Shown: piece after piece, positions 8,233-17,779 of the stretch
Numbering within the stretch: the stretch's first letter is position 1
Layout of the letters: each line of letters opens with the position of its first letter
Assembly (NCBI GenBank): GCA_017478205.1
Contig: JAFVDZ010000091.1
Coordinates: 25,447 to 89,446, forward strand
Direction of reading: 5' to 3'
Length of the DNA stretch: 64,000 bases
Origin: Spirochaetales bacterium
GTDB taxonomy: Bacteria; Spirochaetota; Spirochaetia; Sphaerochaetales; Sphaerochaetaceae
Program-made: the position numbers and the translations under genes
The notes under the pieces: generated by a model
Told to the model about the DNA's origin: nothing
The model's database searches: none
The model's input: only the letters and a program-made list of their open reading frames with translations

Positions 8233-10287
8233 ATGGATAAGAACGATAAAATGGATATGGAACCTGAGAAGAAAATAAACTCTGAGGAAGTATCCGAAGT
8301 AGAAAAGAAAGCTGATACAGCTACTAATGTACCGCCTGAAGAGAAGAAGAGCGAGCCATCAGAGGACGAAGATAAAAAGAAAGAAGACGAAAAGGATGAT
8401 GGCAAGAAGGAAAAGGAGAATGTATTCGACTCCTACCGATATTGGGGAAGCAATAATCAGAAGGGCAAGATGCCTATCAAAAATCGCTTCACACTTCTTG
8501 TTTTCATTGCTCTCATTCTTGGTTTTGCCTTCCTTTTCTTCTCTGAAAGTGAAAAGCAGCAGGCTGTTCCTTCCAACTGGTCCACCTTCACTAGGATGGT
8601 AGACAGTGGAATGGTCACAAGTGTCGAGATAAAGGATGAAAGTGAAGTTACATTCACTACTATCGATGGACAGCTTGCAAAAGCAAGAATTCCATATTCA
8701 GATCCAACTCTCCTCGACACTCTCAAGGAAAAGAATATCACCATCGTGGGAACCGTATCCGGTATTTCCCCTTGGATGGTCATAATCCAGCTCTTACCAT
8801 GGATCATCTTTTTGTTCATCATCATCAATATGTACCGAACCACTGGTGCCGCTGGTGGCGGAAAGATGATGAGCAGCTTTGGAAAGAGCCATGCTCAGCA
8901 GTACAGTGATAAGGATAAGAAGGTATTCTTCAAGGATGTTGCAGGTCAGAAGGAGAGCAAGTATGAGCTTCAGGAGGTTGTAGACTTCTTGAAAAATCCA
9001 GAACGCTTTGTAAAGATTGGCGCAAAGATTCCAAAGGGTGTTCTTCTTGTAGGTCCTCCTGGAACTGGTAAGACCTTGCTTGCGAGAGCTGTTGCTGGAG
9101 AAGCTGGCGTAAACTTCCTCCATACTTCAGGATCCGACTTTGTCGAGATGTTCGTTGGTATGGGTGCTGCAAGAGTCAGAGACCTCTTTGAACAGGCAAG
9201 AAAGACTGCTCCATGTATCATCTTTATCGATGAGCTCGATGCAGTAGGTCGCCAGAGAGGTTCAGGCCTCGGTGGAGGACATGATGAAAGAGAGCAGACT
9301 CTCAACCAGCTCCTTGTCGAGATGGATGGATTCTCTGCAGACCCAGGTGTAATAGTCATGGCCGCAACAAACCGTCCTGACGTACTTGACCAGGCTCTTT
9401 TGAGACCAGGCAGATTTGACCGCCAGGTTGTAATCGACCTACCAGATGTCCAGGAAAGACTTGAAATCCTTCGAATTCACTCAAAGAAGGTCAAGTTAAC
9501 TGAGGATGTTGACCTTGAGAGAGTTGCAAGAGCAACACCAGGATCTTCTGGTGCAGACCTTGCAAACCTCGTTAATGAAGCAGCTCTCTATGCTGCCAGA
9601 GCTGACCATATGACAGTTTCTATGGCAGATTTCGAGCAGGCTAGAGACAAGATACTTCTTGGAGTTGCAAGAAAGAGCAGGTTCATGACACCTGAAGAGA
9701 AGAAGGCAACCGCATACCACGAAGCAGGACATACTCTCCTTCATTACTATCTCAAGCACACAGACCCACTTCACAAAGTCACTATCATTCCACATGGAAG
9801 AGCACTTGGTGTCACAATCTCTCTTCCTGAGAAGGATAACTATACTCTCACAAGAAGCTATCTGATGGACCGTATCGTTATCGCAATGGGTGGTTATGTA
9901 GCTGAAGAAATTATCTATGGCGAGACAACAACTGGTACAAGCAACGATATCAAGCAGGCAACCAATATGGCACACAGAATGGTTACCGAGTGGGGTATGA
10001 GTAAGCTTGGCTTCATCAACCTTGGAAATGAGGATGAACCTCTCTTCCTTGGTCGTGAGATCACACAGAAGAAGGATTACTCTGAGAGCACAGCTGAGAA
10101 GATCGATGAAGAAGTTAGCAAGATACTTGCTGAAGGAATGGCTACAACCAGAAAGATTCTCACTGAGCACCGTGACCAGCTTGATAAACTCACTGAGGCT
10201 CTCTGCGAGAGAGAGACAATGGATGATGCTGAGATCAGAGAGCTGCTTGGCTTTGAAAGTGTAAAGCATACAACGGAGCTTGTATAA
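8233..10287 (+). CDS. ftsH: ATP-dependent zinc metalloprotease FtsH
   Basis: A membrane-anchored AAA+ protease for quality control of membrane and regulatory proteins. The 684 residues comprise a highly charged Glu/Lys/Asp-rich cytoplasmic extension (about 1-75), TM1 at about 86-103, a periplasmic domain, TM2 at about 180-199, the AAA module (Walker A GPPGTGKT at 274-281, [11 protein letters not shown], the SRH region near 380-400), and zinc motif HEAGH at 496-500 of the M41 protease. The N-terminal charged extension is longer than in E. coli FtsH. lepA begins on the very next base after the stop, so the two are translated together. Confidence 0.97.
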   Translation: MDKNDKMDMEPEKKINSEEVSEVEKKADTATNVPPEEKKSEPSEDEDKKKEDEKDDGKKEKENVFDSYRYWGSNNQKGKMPIKNRFTLLVFIALILGFAFLFFSESEKQQAVPSNWSTFTRMVDSGMVTSVEIKDESEVTFTTIDGQLAKARIPYSDPTLLDTLKEKNITIVGTVSGISPWMVIIQLLPWIIFLFIIINMYRTTGAAGGGKMMSSFGKSHAQQYSDKDKKVFFKDVAGQKESKYELQEVVDFLKNPERFVKIGAKIPKGVLLVGPPGTGKTLLARAVAGEAGVNFLHTSGSDFVEMFVGMGAARVRDLFEQARKTAPCIIFIDELDAVGRQRGSGLGGGHDEREQTLNQLLVEMDGFSADPGVIVMAATNRPDVLDQALLRPGRFDRQVVIDLPDVQERLEILRIHSKKVKLTEDVDLERVARATPGSSGADLANLVNEAALYAARADHMTVSMADFEQARDKILLGVARKSRFMTPEEKKATAYHEAGHTLLHYYLKHTDPLHKVTIIPHGRALGVTISLPEKDNYTLTRSYLMDRIVIAMGGYVAEEIIYGETTTGTSNDIKQATNMAHRMVTEWGMSKLGFINLGNEDEPLFLGREITQKKDYSESTAEKIDEEVSKILAEGMATTRKILTEHRDQLDKLTEALCERETMDDAEIRELLGFESVKHTTELV

Positions 10288-12105
10288 ATGGCAGTTGATA
10301 CCATAAGAAAGCGAAACTTCTGTATTATCGCACATATCGATCACGGCAAGTCGACTCTTGCCGATCGTTTCATCGAGAAGGCAGCCCTTGTCCAGACAAG
10401 AGGTCCAATGGGGACTCAGCTTCTAGATAACATGGATATCGAGAAGGAGCGTGGCATCACTATCAAGAGCCAGGCTGTAACGATTCCATACAAGGCTGCT
10501 GATGGAAATGAGTATGAACTCAACTTGGTTGATACTCCGGGTCACGTAGACTTTACATATGAAGTCTCTAGGGCTATTTCGTCCTGTGAAGGTGCTCTGC
10601 TTTTGATAGATGCAAGCCAGGGTGTAGAAGCTCAGACTCTAGCAAATCTCTATCTTGCAATGGAGCACAATCTTGAGATCATTCCTGTAATCAACAAGAT
10701 CGATTTGCCAAGTGCAGATATTCCAGCATGTCTTCATCAGATCGAGAATGACCTTGGCCTTGATCCAGACATGACCTGCATGGTCTCTGCTAAGACAGGT
10801 GAAGGTGTCGATACTCTGTACGATGCAATTGTCGAATATATTCCAGCTCCATCTGGTAAGGCAGACCTTCCTCTCTCTGCACTGATATTCGATAGCCACT
10901 ACGATCCATATCGTGGTGTAGTTGTACACTGTCGAGTATTCGATGGCGAACTCAGGACAGGTGATGAGATAAGATTCATGCATTCAGGTGCAGTCTACAA
11001 GGTTGAAGACTGTGGAACCTTCGAGCTCAAGCTCAACTCCACAGGAAAGCTCTCAGCTGGCGATGTAGGCTATTTCATTGCAGGTATCAAGACCATCAGT
11101 GATATCAGAGTAGGTGATACAGTAACTCGTACCGATAAGAGTGCCTCTGAGCCTCTATCTGGTTTCAAGGAAGTAAAGCCTGTCGTCTTCTCATCTATCT
11201 ATCCAGTTGATAGTAATGATTATGAAGAACTTCAGGAGGCAATTGAGCGCTTGAAGCTCAACGATGCATCCCTTGTCTATGAGAAGGACAATTCAGCTGC
11301 CCTAGGTTTTGGTTTCAGATGTGGTTTCCTTGGCATGCTTCACCTTGAAGTTGTACAGGAGAGAATCGAGAGAGAATTCGATCTTTCGATCGTTTTCACA
11401 TCTCCATCTGTACGTTACAAGGTGTATATGAAGAATGGCGAGAAACTTGAAGTCGATAATCCACTTGAGTATCCGGACCCAATGAGAGTCGATTACGCTG
11501 AAGAGCCATATATCCAGGCCAATATCATCACACCAACACAGTATGTTGGTCCGATTATCTCTCTCTGCCTTGAGAAGAGAGGTATCCAGACCAATATGAA
11601 CTACCTTGATGAGAAGAGAGTAGAACTCATATATGAGATGCCTCTTTCCGAAGTTCTTTTCGATTTCTATGACAGACTCAAGAGTATCTCCCGTGGTTAT
11701 GCCTCCTTTGATTATGATGTTATAGGCTACAAGAAGACAGAGCTTGTCAGACTCGATATTCTTGTAAACGGAGATCCCGTAGATGCACTTTCTCAGCTTG
11801 TCTTCAAGGACAATGCTCAGAGCCGTGGTCGTCAAGTCTGTGAAAGATTGAAGGATGAGATTCCTCGTCAGCAGTTCAAGATTGCAATCCAGGGTGCCAT
11901 CGGTGGTCAGATCATAAGTCGTGAAACTATCAGCGCATACCGAAAGGATGTAACTGCAAAGTGTTACGGTGGTGATATTTCCAGAAAACGTAAGCTCCTT
12001 GAAAAGCAGAAGGAAGGTAAGAAGAGAATGAAACTTGTCGGCAACGTCGAAATTCCACAGTCTGCCTTCCTTGCAGTTCTCAAGACAAATGACGATAAGG
12101 AGTGA
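10288..12105 (+). CDS. lepA: Elongation factor 4 (back-translocating GTPase)
   Basis: A translational GTPase that acts on ribosomes with misplaced tRNAs. G1 is AHIDHGKST (about 15-23), G3 DTPGH and G4 NKID, followed by EF-G-like domains and the LepA-specific C-terminal domain ending in the GNVEIPQSAFLAVLK block. Its 605 aa are full length. ATG 10288 immediately follows the ftsH TAA. A terminator follows 35 nt downstream. Confidence 0.97.
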   Translation: MAVDTIRKRNFCIIAHIDHGKSTLADRFIEKAALVQTRGPMGTQLLDNMDIEKERGITIKSQAVTIPYKAADGNEYELNLVDTPGHVDFTYEVSRAISSCEGALLLIDASQGVEAQTLANLYLAMEHNLEIIPVINKIDLPSADIPACLHQIENDLGLDPDMTCMVSAKTGEGVDTLYDAIVEYIPAPSGKADLPLSALIFDSHYDPYRGVVVHCRVFDGELRTGDEIRFMHSGAVYKVEDCGTFELKLNSTGKLSAGDVGYFIAGIKTISDIRVGDTVTRTDKSASEPLSGFKEVKPVVFSSIYPVDSNDYEELQEAIERLKLNDASLVYEKDNSAALGFGFRCGFLGMLHLEVVQERIEREFDLSIVFTSPSVRYKVYMKNGEKLEVDNPLEYPDPMRVDYAEEPYIQANIITPTQYVGPIISLCLEKRGIQTNMNYLDEKRVELIYEMPLSEVLFDFYDRLKSISRGYASFDYDVIGYKKTELVRLDILVNGDPVDALSQLVFKDNAQSRGRQVCERLKDEIPRQQFKIAIQGAIGGQIISRETISAYRKDVTAKCYGGDISRKRKLLEKQKEGKKRMKLVGNVEIPQSAFLAVLKTNDDKE

Positions 12106-12140
12106 TATCGATAGATTTGGAATTTCTCCAATATTGTATA

Positions 12141-12180
12141 AAGGGATGCTTACATTCGAGGAGCATCCCTTTTGTATTTT
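12141..12180 (+). terminator. Terminator after lepA
   Basis: A 10-bp perfect stem (12141-12150 with 12162-12171) followed by TTGTATTTT. The opposite strand has a weaker T-tail, so it may also serve the convergent lipoprotein gene. Confidence 0.8.
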
Positions 12181-12182
12181 AG

Positions 12183-12980
12183 TTATCTCAGTTCTAAGCC
12201 TTTTGCATTGTACCAGAGGAAATTGTTCTCTATGCAATACATATCAATTACTTTGGCAAGGTTATGATTTGCACCATATTCAAGCAAGTAAACAGATAAT
12301 CCATAATTCTTTACCTTTGAAAGATAATCCTTGAAGTAGTCTGTCTCTTTTTTCTCTTGCTTGGAATAAGTATGGTTTTCAAAATCTATACTTGTGAACA
12401 CTGTTTCCTGATTGATTCCATCGAAAAGTGACAAGGCTATGTTTTCTTTCATGCATCTTGAGACGAAAGTGTCTCCACCATTGATGAAAAGTGGTAGGCC
12501 ATAGCCCTTTAAACCCTTCATGATTGTACATAGTCCCTGGTAGATATCATCTTCAGGAAAATGATAATAAACATCAGAATTGTCTATGAAAAAGCCATCA
12601 AGGCCTAGTTCTGCATACTCCTTTCCAAGAGTCTCTATGATGAATGATTGCCAGGAAGGAGATGCTACATTGACCCAGCGTTCATCAGGCCAATCTTCAT
12701 AGATGCCAAGATGTAGATTCTTGAAGCGGTCATAATATGGTCTATACTCCTCTACTGCACCTACATTGAGGTATCCATATACTGTTTTTCCTTCGTTATG
12801 TAGTATTTGAATTTGCTCCGCTGTAAAAGAAGATGGTTCTATTACAACAATGCTGTACCTGTCCAGTTTTTGTATTTCATCACTGTCGATACCGAGAAAC
12901 ACACCATAATCTAAAGAAAGTGTGGTGCATCCTGTAAAAAGAAGGATAGCCCAAGATAAAATGAATAAAAATCTTCTCAT
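12183..12980 (-). CDS. TM1410/GH114-like glycosidase lipoprotein
   Basis: A 265-aa exported lipoprotein: hydrophobic signal followed by lipobox L-F-T-G-C (Cys18). The body resembles the TM1410-related, endo-alpha-1,4-polygalactosaminidase (GH114)-like TIM barrels, with YGYLNVGAVEEYRPYYD, a conserved WVNVASPSW block, and LGLDGFFIDN, whose acidic residues are typical of the barrel active site. It probably acts on an extracellular amino-sugar polysaccharide, but the substrate is unknown. It stands alone, convergent with lepA and divergent from the ABC exporter. Family assignment is by motif recognition only. Confidence 0.65.
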   Translation of the reverse strand: MRRFLFILSWAILLFTGCTTLSLDYGVFLGIDSDEIQKLDRYSIVVIEPSSFTAEQIQILHNEGKTVYGYLNVGAVEEYRPYYDRFKNLHLGIYEDWPDERWVNVASPSWQSFIIETLGKEYAELGLDGFFIDNSDVYYHFPEDDIYQGLCTIMKGLKGYGLPLFINGGDTFVSRCMKENIALSLFDGINQETVFTSIDFENHTYSKQEKKETDYFKDYLSKVKNYGLSVYLLEYGANHNLAKVIDMYCIENNFLWYNAKGLELR

Positions 12981-13051
12981 GCTGCATTCTCTTTCGTGTT
13001 TGATGATTTTTAGTATACATCATTAGAGTGATAGAGAGAAATTCACATCAA

Positions 13052-13081
13052 TTGACCAAAATAGTAGCGATGATGTATAAA
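13052..13081 (+). promoter_or_regulatory. Promoter of ABC exporter operon
   Basis: TTGACC (13052-13057), 18-nt spacer, TATAAA (13076-13081). The palindrome at 13084-13101 begins 3 nt downstream, covering the expected start site. Confidence 0.6.
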
Positions 13082-13083
13082 GT

Positions 13084-13101
13084 AGTTAGCAATGGCTAAC
13101 T
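13084..13101. promoter_or_regulatory. Palindromic operator AGTTAGC-N4-GCTAACT
   Basis: A perfect 7-bp inverted repeat with a 4-nt centre, placed on the transcription start of the ABC exporter operon. Position and symmetry suggest a repressor site. The TTAG...CTAA core resembles sites of the metal-dependent DtxR/IdeR class, which would suit an iron-linked exporter, but TetR-type repressors also use such repeats. No regulator gene is adjacent. Confidence 0.5.
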
Positions 13102-13191
13102 TTAATATTTCTTTATCATGATTGTCCCCATTTTCATGCTAATTTGAAGTTTTTAACTTCAATAGATATACACAAGGAGGGGATAGGAAAC

Positions 13192-14931
13192 GTGCTCAAG
13201 AAAGTATTCCGATATGGAAAAGAGAACAATATCAAGACAGTGCTGTCTTTACTCGTATTGATATTGGCAGTTATCTTTCAAACATTACCATTTGTCTTTG
13301 TCTACCAAGTCATACACAAGGTAATTGGAAAGGCAGAAATTACACCAGAATTCATATTGTTTTCATCAGGTGGGGTATTACTCTCACTGATAATATATTC
13401 ATTCCTGTACACAAAGGGGCTTGATATTTCGCACAAAGCAGCTTATGGCACGCTGATGAATCTACGTGTCTCTTTGCAAGAGAAAATGGAAAAGCTACCT
13501 CTTGGAGTGATAGATGAGAGGGGAACTGGTGCATTCAAGAAGATCTTTGTCGATGATATCGAAAGCTTGGAGCTGCTATATGCTCATGCAATTCCAGAAG
13601 GTTCTTCAAATCTGTTTGTTGTAATCGTCGTGTATATATTTCTGTTTGTCTTCAGTTGGAAGCTTGCTTTTTTAGCTGCTGTCACGATACCAATGGGCTT
13701 TATTGCCATGAAGATCATGTACAGTTTAGGAATGAAATACATGGATGCCTACTATAAGGCAGGACGTTTTATGAACAACACCATTATTGAGTATGTTCAT
13801 GGAATGGAGGTTGTCAAGGTATTCAATAAGTCAAGTGAATCCTATGAGAAGCTAAAGAATTCAGTTATAGGATTTAGAGATTACACTCTTTTATGGTATA
13901 AAGTGTGCTGGCCAATGATGGCAGTTTATGGAGCAGTTCTTCCATGTACTCTCTTTGCAAACCTCCCAATAGGGTCGTATTTGGTCATTTCAGGCTTTGT
14001 AGAGCTAGAAGAATATGTGCTAGTGCTTTGTCTTTCTCTCAGTCTTGGAATACCGCTCTTAAGAGCACTTACCTTTATTCCTACATTCCCACAGATTGCC
14101 TACAAGATCGAACAGATTGAAAAGATTATGGGTGCTCCACCACTGAAAGAAAGTTGTGATGGTTTCAATGGAAAAGATCATAGGATCGAATACAGGGACG
14201 TTACTTTCGGTTATGGAGAAAAGGAAGTTCTCCACAACATAAATCTGACAATAGAGCCAGGTTCATCAACTGCACTTGTTGGCGAATCGGGATCAGGAAA
14301 GAGCACACTAGCGAAGTTACTTGTCCACTATTACGATGTGAAGAGTGGTCAGATTTCTATCGGCGGACAGAATATCACTGATATAAGCCTTGAATCACTT
14401 AATGAACTAGTTTCGTATGTGTCTCAGGACAATTTCCTTTTCAACATGAGCTTGATGGAAAACATTAGGCTTGGTAAGCCTGATGCAACAGATGAGGAGG
14501 TTATGGAAGCTGCTAAGAAGGCACAATGTGGATTTATCAAAAAGATGCCAAGAGGCTTTGATACACCTGCTGGAGATGCTGGAAACCAATTATCAGGTGG
14601 CGAAAAGCAGCGTATCACTCTAGCTCGAGCAATCTTGAAAGATGCACCGATTGTGGTTCTTGACGAGGCAACTGCCTTTTCCGATCCAGAAAATGAAGAA
14701 AAGATAGCATCTGTCTTGGCAGAGTTCATCAAGAAAAAGACTCTTGTCATCATCGCCCATCGTCTTTCTACTGTCAAAAATGCGAGTCAGATATGCGTGC
14801 TTAAGGATGGTGAAATTGTTGAGAGGGGAACTCATGAAGAATTGCTTGAAAATGGTCATGAGTACAAAAAACTTTGGCTTAGTCATGTTAAAAGCATGGA
14901 ATGGGGAATTACAAAGGAGGAAGAGCTATGA
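13192..14931 (+). CDS. ABC exporter half-transporter, IrtA/YbtP-like (first subunit)
   Basis: A fused membrane-ATPase half transporter of about 579 aa. I place the start at GTG 13192 because AAGGAGGGG ends about 9 nt before it; an upstream TTG at 13144 has no Shine-Dalgarno. An N-terminal ABC membrane domain with about six helices (1-300) precedes the ATPase, with Walker A GESGSGKST, signature LSGGEKQR and Walker B VVLDEATAFSDPENE. The DEATAF(S/A)DPENE form is typical of the YbtP/YbtQ/IrtAB siderophore-associated branch. It overlaps the second subunit by 4 nt (ATGA), indicating a heterodimer. The substrate is unproven. Confidence 0.8.
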   Translation: MLKKVFRYGKENNIKTVLSLLVLILAVIFQTLPFVFVYQVIHKVIGKAEITPEFILFSSGGVLLSLIIYSFLYTKGLDISHKAAYGTLMNLRVSLQEKMEKLPLGVIDERGTGAFKKIFVDDIESLELLYAHAIPEGSSNLFVVIVVYIFLFVFSWKLAFLAAVTIPMGFIAMKIMYSLGMKYMDAYYKAGRFMNNTIIEYVHGMEVVKVFNKSSESYEKLKNSVIGFRDYTLLWYKVCWPMMAVYGAVLPCTLFANLPIGSYLVISGFVELEEYVLVLCLSLSLGIPLLRALTFIPTFPQIAYKIEQIEKIMGAPPLKESCDGFNGKDHRIEYRDVTFGYGEKEVLHNINLTIEPGSSTALVGESGSGKSTLAKLLVHYYDVKSGQISIGGQNITDISLESLNELVSYVSQDNFLFNMSLMENIRLGKPDATDEEVMEAAKKAQCGFIKKMPRGFDTPAGDAGNQLSGGEKQRITLARAILKDAPIVVLDEATAFSDPENEEKIASVLAEFIKKKTLVIIAHRLSTVKNASQICVLKDGEIVERGTHEELLENGHEYKKLWLSHVKSMEWGITKEEEL

Positions 14932-16673
14932 TGTTTTCCTTGATTTCTCGTATTTTGAAACTTTCAGGGCGTTACAGGGGGCGAATACAGCTTGCTTTCC
15001 TCTTTTCAGTTATAGAGGCAATCCTTTCCAAAATGCCTATTCTTTACGCTATATTGGTAATCAACAAGCTGTATTATAAAACTCTTGAGACAAAAGATTG
15101 CATCTATATTGGTCTTCTTGTACTCATTACCTTGATTTTACAGATCATTGTCTATCATGCGCGTGACAGATTGCAAAGTGGAGCTGGATATTTGCTGTTT
15201 TCTGACAAACGACTTGAGCTGGGAAATCATCTCAGACGCCTTCCGATGGGCTACTTTACAGAAGGAAATATTGGAAAGATCAGCTCTGTGCTATCAAGCG
15301 ACATGGCTTATGTAGAGGAGCAGGTCATGCAAAAGATTGCAAATATCTTGTCATTTGCATTTTCTGCTGTCATCCTCATTATCTTTATGTTCCTGATGGA
15401 TTATCGCCTTGGCCTTGTATCTCTCCTTATCTCTGTTATTGCCCTCATATCTGGACATAAAATGAGCAAGCAATCAATGAAGGAAGCTGTAAAGAGGCAG
15501 GAACAGAATGAAAACTTGACTGATGCTGTGCTTGAATTTGTCGAAGGAATCGGCGTTATAAAGAGCTATAATCTTTTAGGTGAAAGATCTGGAGAAATCA
15601 GAGAAAACTTCAAGATTACAAAAGACAAGTGCATAGAATTCGAAAAGACGATGGCTCCTTGGATGACTGGCCTGAATTGCCTCTACGGAATTGGTATTGC
15701 TGCCCTCATGTCTTGTGGAATTTCTCTGTATGTGGACGGAAATCTCACACTGAATTATGTGATGGGTATGCTTTTATTTGTGATGGAAGTCTTCAATCCT
15801 CTAAAGGCTCTGTTATCTGAATCCATAAACCTTACTATCATGGAAAGCTGTCTAGATCGATTGGATGAGATCATGAGTGAAGAGAAACTTCCTGATGATG
15901 GAAATGAAAAACTTCCTGAAAATCTATCAAAATTGGAAGTTTGCTATGATCATGTATCCTTCTCCTACAAGGAGCAGGAAGTACTGCACGATGTAAGCTT
16001 TGTATTAAAGCCCAATACTTTGACAGCTTTGGTCGGAGCAAGTGGATCTGGAAAGACAACGATTGCAAATCTTTTGCCAAGATTTTGGGATGTAAAGTCA
16101 GGTACGATCAAAGTGGGTGGCGTTGATATACGAGCCTTGCCAATAAGTGTCTTGATGGATCAGATCAGTATGGTTTTCCAGAGAGTATATCTTTTCGAGG
16201 ATACAATCTATAACAATATCCTGATCGGAAGATCTGATGCTACAAGGCAAGAAGTCATAGAAGCTGCAAAGAAAGCTCGTTGCTACGATTTCATCATGAA
16301 ATTACCTGATGGCTTTGAAACAAAGGTTGGTGAAAGCGGGGCGACTCTCTCTGGTGGTGAAAAGCAGAGGATCTCAATTGCAAGGTGCATCCTGAAAGAT
16401 GCTCCTATCATTATTCTTGATGAAGCAACAGCAAGTGTTGATATGGATAATGAAAGTTATATTCAGAATGCCATTTCTGCCCTGGTCAAGGGAAAGACCT
16501 TGCTTGTAATTGCACACAGATTGAATACAATTCAGGCAGCAGACCAGATTCTTGTTATTTCTGAAGGAAAGATAATTGAAAAAGGAAAACATGATGAATT
16601 GATGAAAAAAGATGGCGTTTATCGCGATTATCTAAAATTGAGATCAGAAAATAGGGGATGGAGTCTTACTTGA
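14928..16673 (+). CDS. ABC exporter half-transporter, IrtB/YbtQ-like (second subunit)
   Basis: Partner of the preceding gene, about 581 aa, starting at ATG 14928 within the ATGA overlap and served by AAAGGAGG at 14913-14920. Six predicted membrane helices (about 15-290) precede the ATPase domain, with Walker A GASGSGKTT, signature LSGGEKQR, Walker B IIILDEATASVD and an AHRLNTI H-loop. Both subunits have intact catalytic residues, so neither nucleotide site looks degenerate. In this family heterodimers often import ferric siderophores despite the exporter fold. The operator upstream may link it to metal supply. Confidence 0.8.
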   Translation: MMFSLISRILKLSGRYRGRIQLAFLFSVIEAILSKMPILYAILVINKLYYKTLETKDCIYIGLLVLITLILQIIVYHARDRLQSGAGYLLFSDKRLELGNHLRRLPMGYFTEGNIGKISSVLSSDMAYVEEQVMQKIANILSFAFSAVILIIFMFLMDYRLGLVSLLISVIALISGHKMSKQSMKEAVKRQEQNENLTDAVLEFVEGIGVIKSYNLLGERSGEIRENFKITKDKCIEFEKTMAPWMTGLNCLYGIGIAALMSCGISLYVDGNLTLNYVMGMLLFVMEVFNPLKALLSESINLTIMESCLDRLDEIMSEEKLPDDGNEKLPENLSKLEVCYDHVSFSYKEQEVLHDVSFVLKPNTLTALVGASGSGKTTIANLLPRFWDVKSGTIKVGGVDIRALPISVLMDQISMVFQRVYLFEDTIYNNILIGRSDATRQEVIEAAKKARCYDFIMKLPDGFETKVGESGATLSGGEKQRISIARCILKDAPIIILDEATASVDMDNESYIQNAISALVKGKTLLVIAHRLNTIQAADQILVISEGKIIEKGKHDELMKKDGVYRDYLKLRSENRGWSLT

Positions 16674-16708
16674 TAATGCCCTGACATAGAAAAAAGGGAA
16701 ATTAACAT

Positions 16709-16750
16709 AAACGATCATACAGGAGTAACTAACTCTTGCATGGTCGTTTT
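16709..16750 (+). terminator. Terminator after the ABC exporter operon
   Basis: A long hairpin: outer stem 16709-16718 with 16740-16749 (one wobble), inner stem CAGGAGT/ACTCTTG, then a T-rich tail. Confidence 0.75.
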
Positions 16751-16789
16751 GTATTCAAACATATTGTTTCAATTCTTTACCAAGCTGTT

Positions 16790-16795
16790 TATAAT
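16790..16795 (+). promoter_or_regulatory. -10 box of galM (leaderless)
   Basis: A consensus TATAAT lies 6 nt before ATG 16802 with no Shine-Dalgarno between, predicting a transcript that starts at or within a base of the start codon. A weak -35 (TTTCAA, 16767-16772) is 17 nt upstream. Confidence 0.6.
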
Positions 16796-16801
16796 TAAGT
16801 T

Positions 16802-17779
16802 ATGTCAGTAGTAACAAAAGATTTTGGCCTTATGCCAGAAAGCGGTGAGAAGGTCGAGAAATTGATCATCACCGATAAAGATTATCAGGCAGCAATTCTA
16901 ACAAAGGGTGCTATTCTAAATGCCTTCTCCTACAAGGGGAGAAATATTGTCACATCGAGCGATAAGATAGAGACATATCTTGGTCGCTGTGGCCACATGG
17001 GTGAGGTCGTTGGCCCCTTTGCCAACAGAATCGCAAATGGACGCTTTTCACTCGATGGGCAAGTCTATGAGCTTGAAATTAACAGTGGCCACAATAATAT
17101 CCACTCAGGCAGTGCAAACTTTGGCTCAAAGCTCTGGAAGGTTGTCAACATGACTGATAACAGTGTCGAGCTTGAATGTGAGAAGAAGGATGGGGAAGGA
17201 GGCTTTCCTGGTAACGTTACTATCCGTACCACATATACGCTGAAGAATGGAAGCCTGACACTTCACTACAAAGTCACTACTGATAAAAAGACAGTTGTCA
17301 ATATTACAAACCATGCCTATTTCAACTTGCATGGCAAGGCTGTAGACGCTCGTGACCATGTAGTCTACCTTGACTGTCCATATTATCTTGAAATAGATGA
17401 AAATCAGATACCGTCCTCAGTCAAGGCTGTAGAGGGTACTGATTTTGATTTCACAACTCCACACCTTCTTTCAGAGAGGAGGAATGGAAACTATGACCAC
17501 TGCTTCATCTTTGGAAAGACCAAGAGAGGATATGTGTCTTGCGATGGCCTTAAACTTTCAGTTGAAACCGACTGTGAAGCCGTACAGCTATATACTGCTG
17601 CCTCTTACAATGTCAAAGGTTGCTCTCAGGGTGACTTTGGCCCATATATGGCTCTGTGCCTTGAAACTAGTGGTTATATCGATAGCCCAAATCAGAAAGA
17701 ATTTCCGTCCCCAGTCCTATCTCCAAAAGAGATATATGAAAGGACGACCACATATACACTTTGCGAGGTAGATAGATGA
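16802..17779 (+). CDS. galM: Aldose 1-epimerase (mutarotase)
   Basis: Interconverts alpha- and beta-anomers of aldoses such as galactose or glucose. Its 325 aa contain the GalM hallmarks: VVGPFANRIANGRF, the GHNNIHSG block, the catalytic-His segment NITNHAYFNL and the C-terminal Glu segment LCLETSGYIDSPNQ. It overlaps udk by 4 nt (ATGA). The promoter geometry predicts leaderless translation. A second, more divergent mutarotase-like gene lies at 36058-36918. Confidence 0.9.
   Translation: MSVVTKDFGLMPESGEKVEKLIITDKDYQAAILTKGAILNAFSYKGRNIVTSSDKIETYLGRCGHMGEVVGPFANRIANGRFSLDGQVYELEINSGHNNIHSGSANFGSKLWKVVNMTDNSVELECEKKDGEGGFPGNVTIRTTYTLKNGSLTLHYKVTTDKKTVVNITNHAYFNLHGKAVDARDHVVYLDCPYYLEIDENQIPSSVKAVEGTDFDFTTPHLLSERRNGNYDHCFIFGKTKRGYVSCDGLKLSVETDCEAVQLYTAASYNVKGCSQGDFGPYMALCLETSGYIDSPNQKEFPSPVLSPKEIYERTTTYTLCEVDR

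Noticed and set aside
9496..10344. Long antisense open frame (282 codons) opposite ftsH
   Set aside because: Cys/Ser/Ile-rich composition with no family features; a shadow of ftsH codon bias. The same applies to the long antisense frames opposite lepA (11302-12237), uvrB (59807-60613) and serS (27729-28436).
13144..13191. TTG start for the first ABC subunit
   Set aside because: No ribosome site precedes it, while AAGGAGGGG is correctly spaced from GTG 13192.
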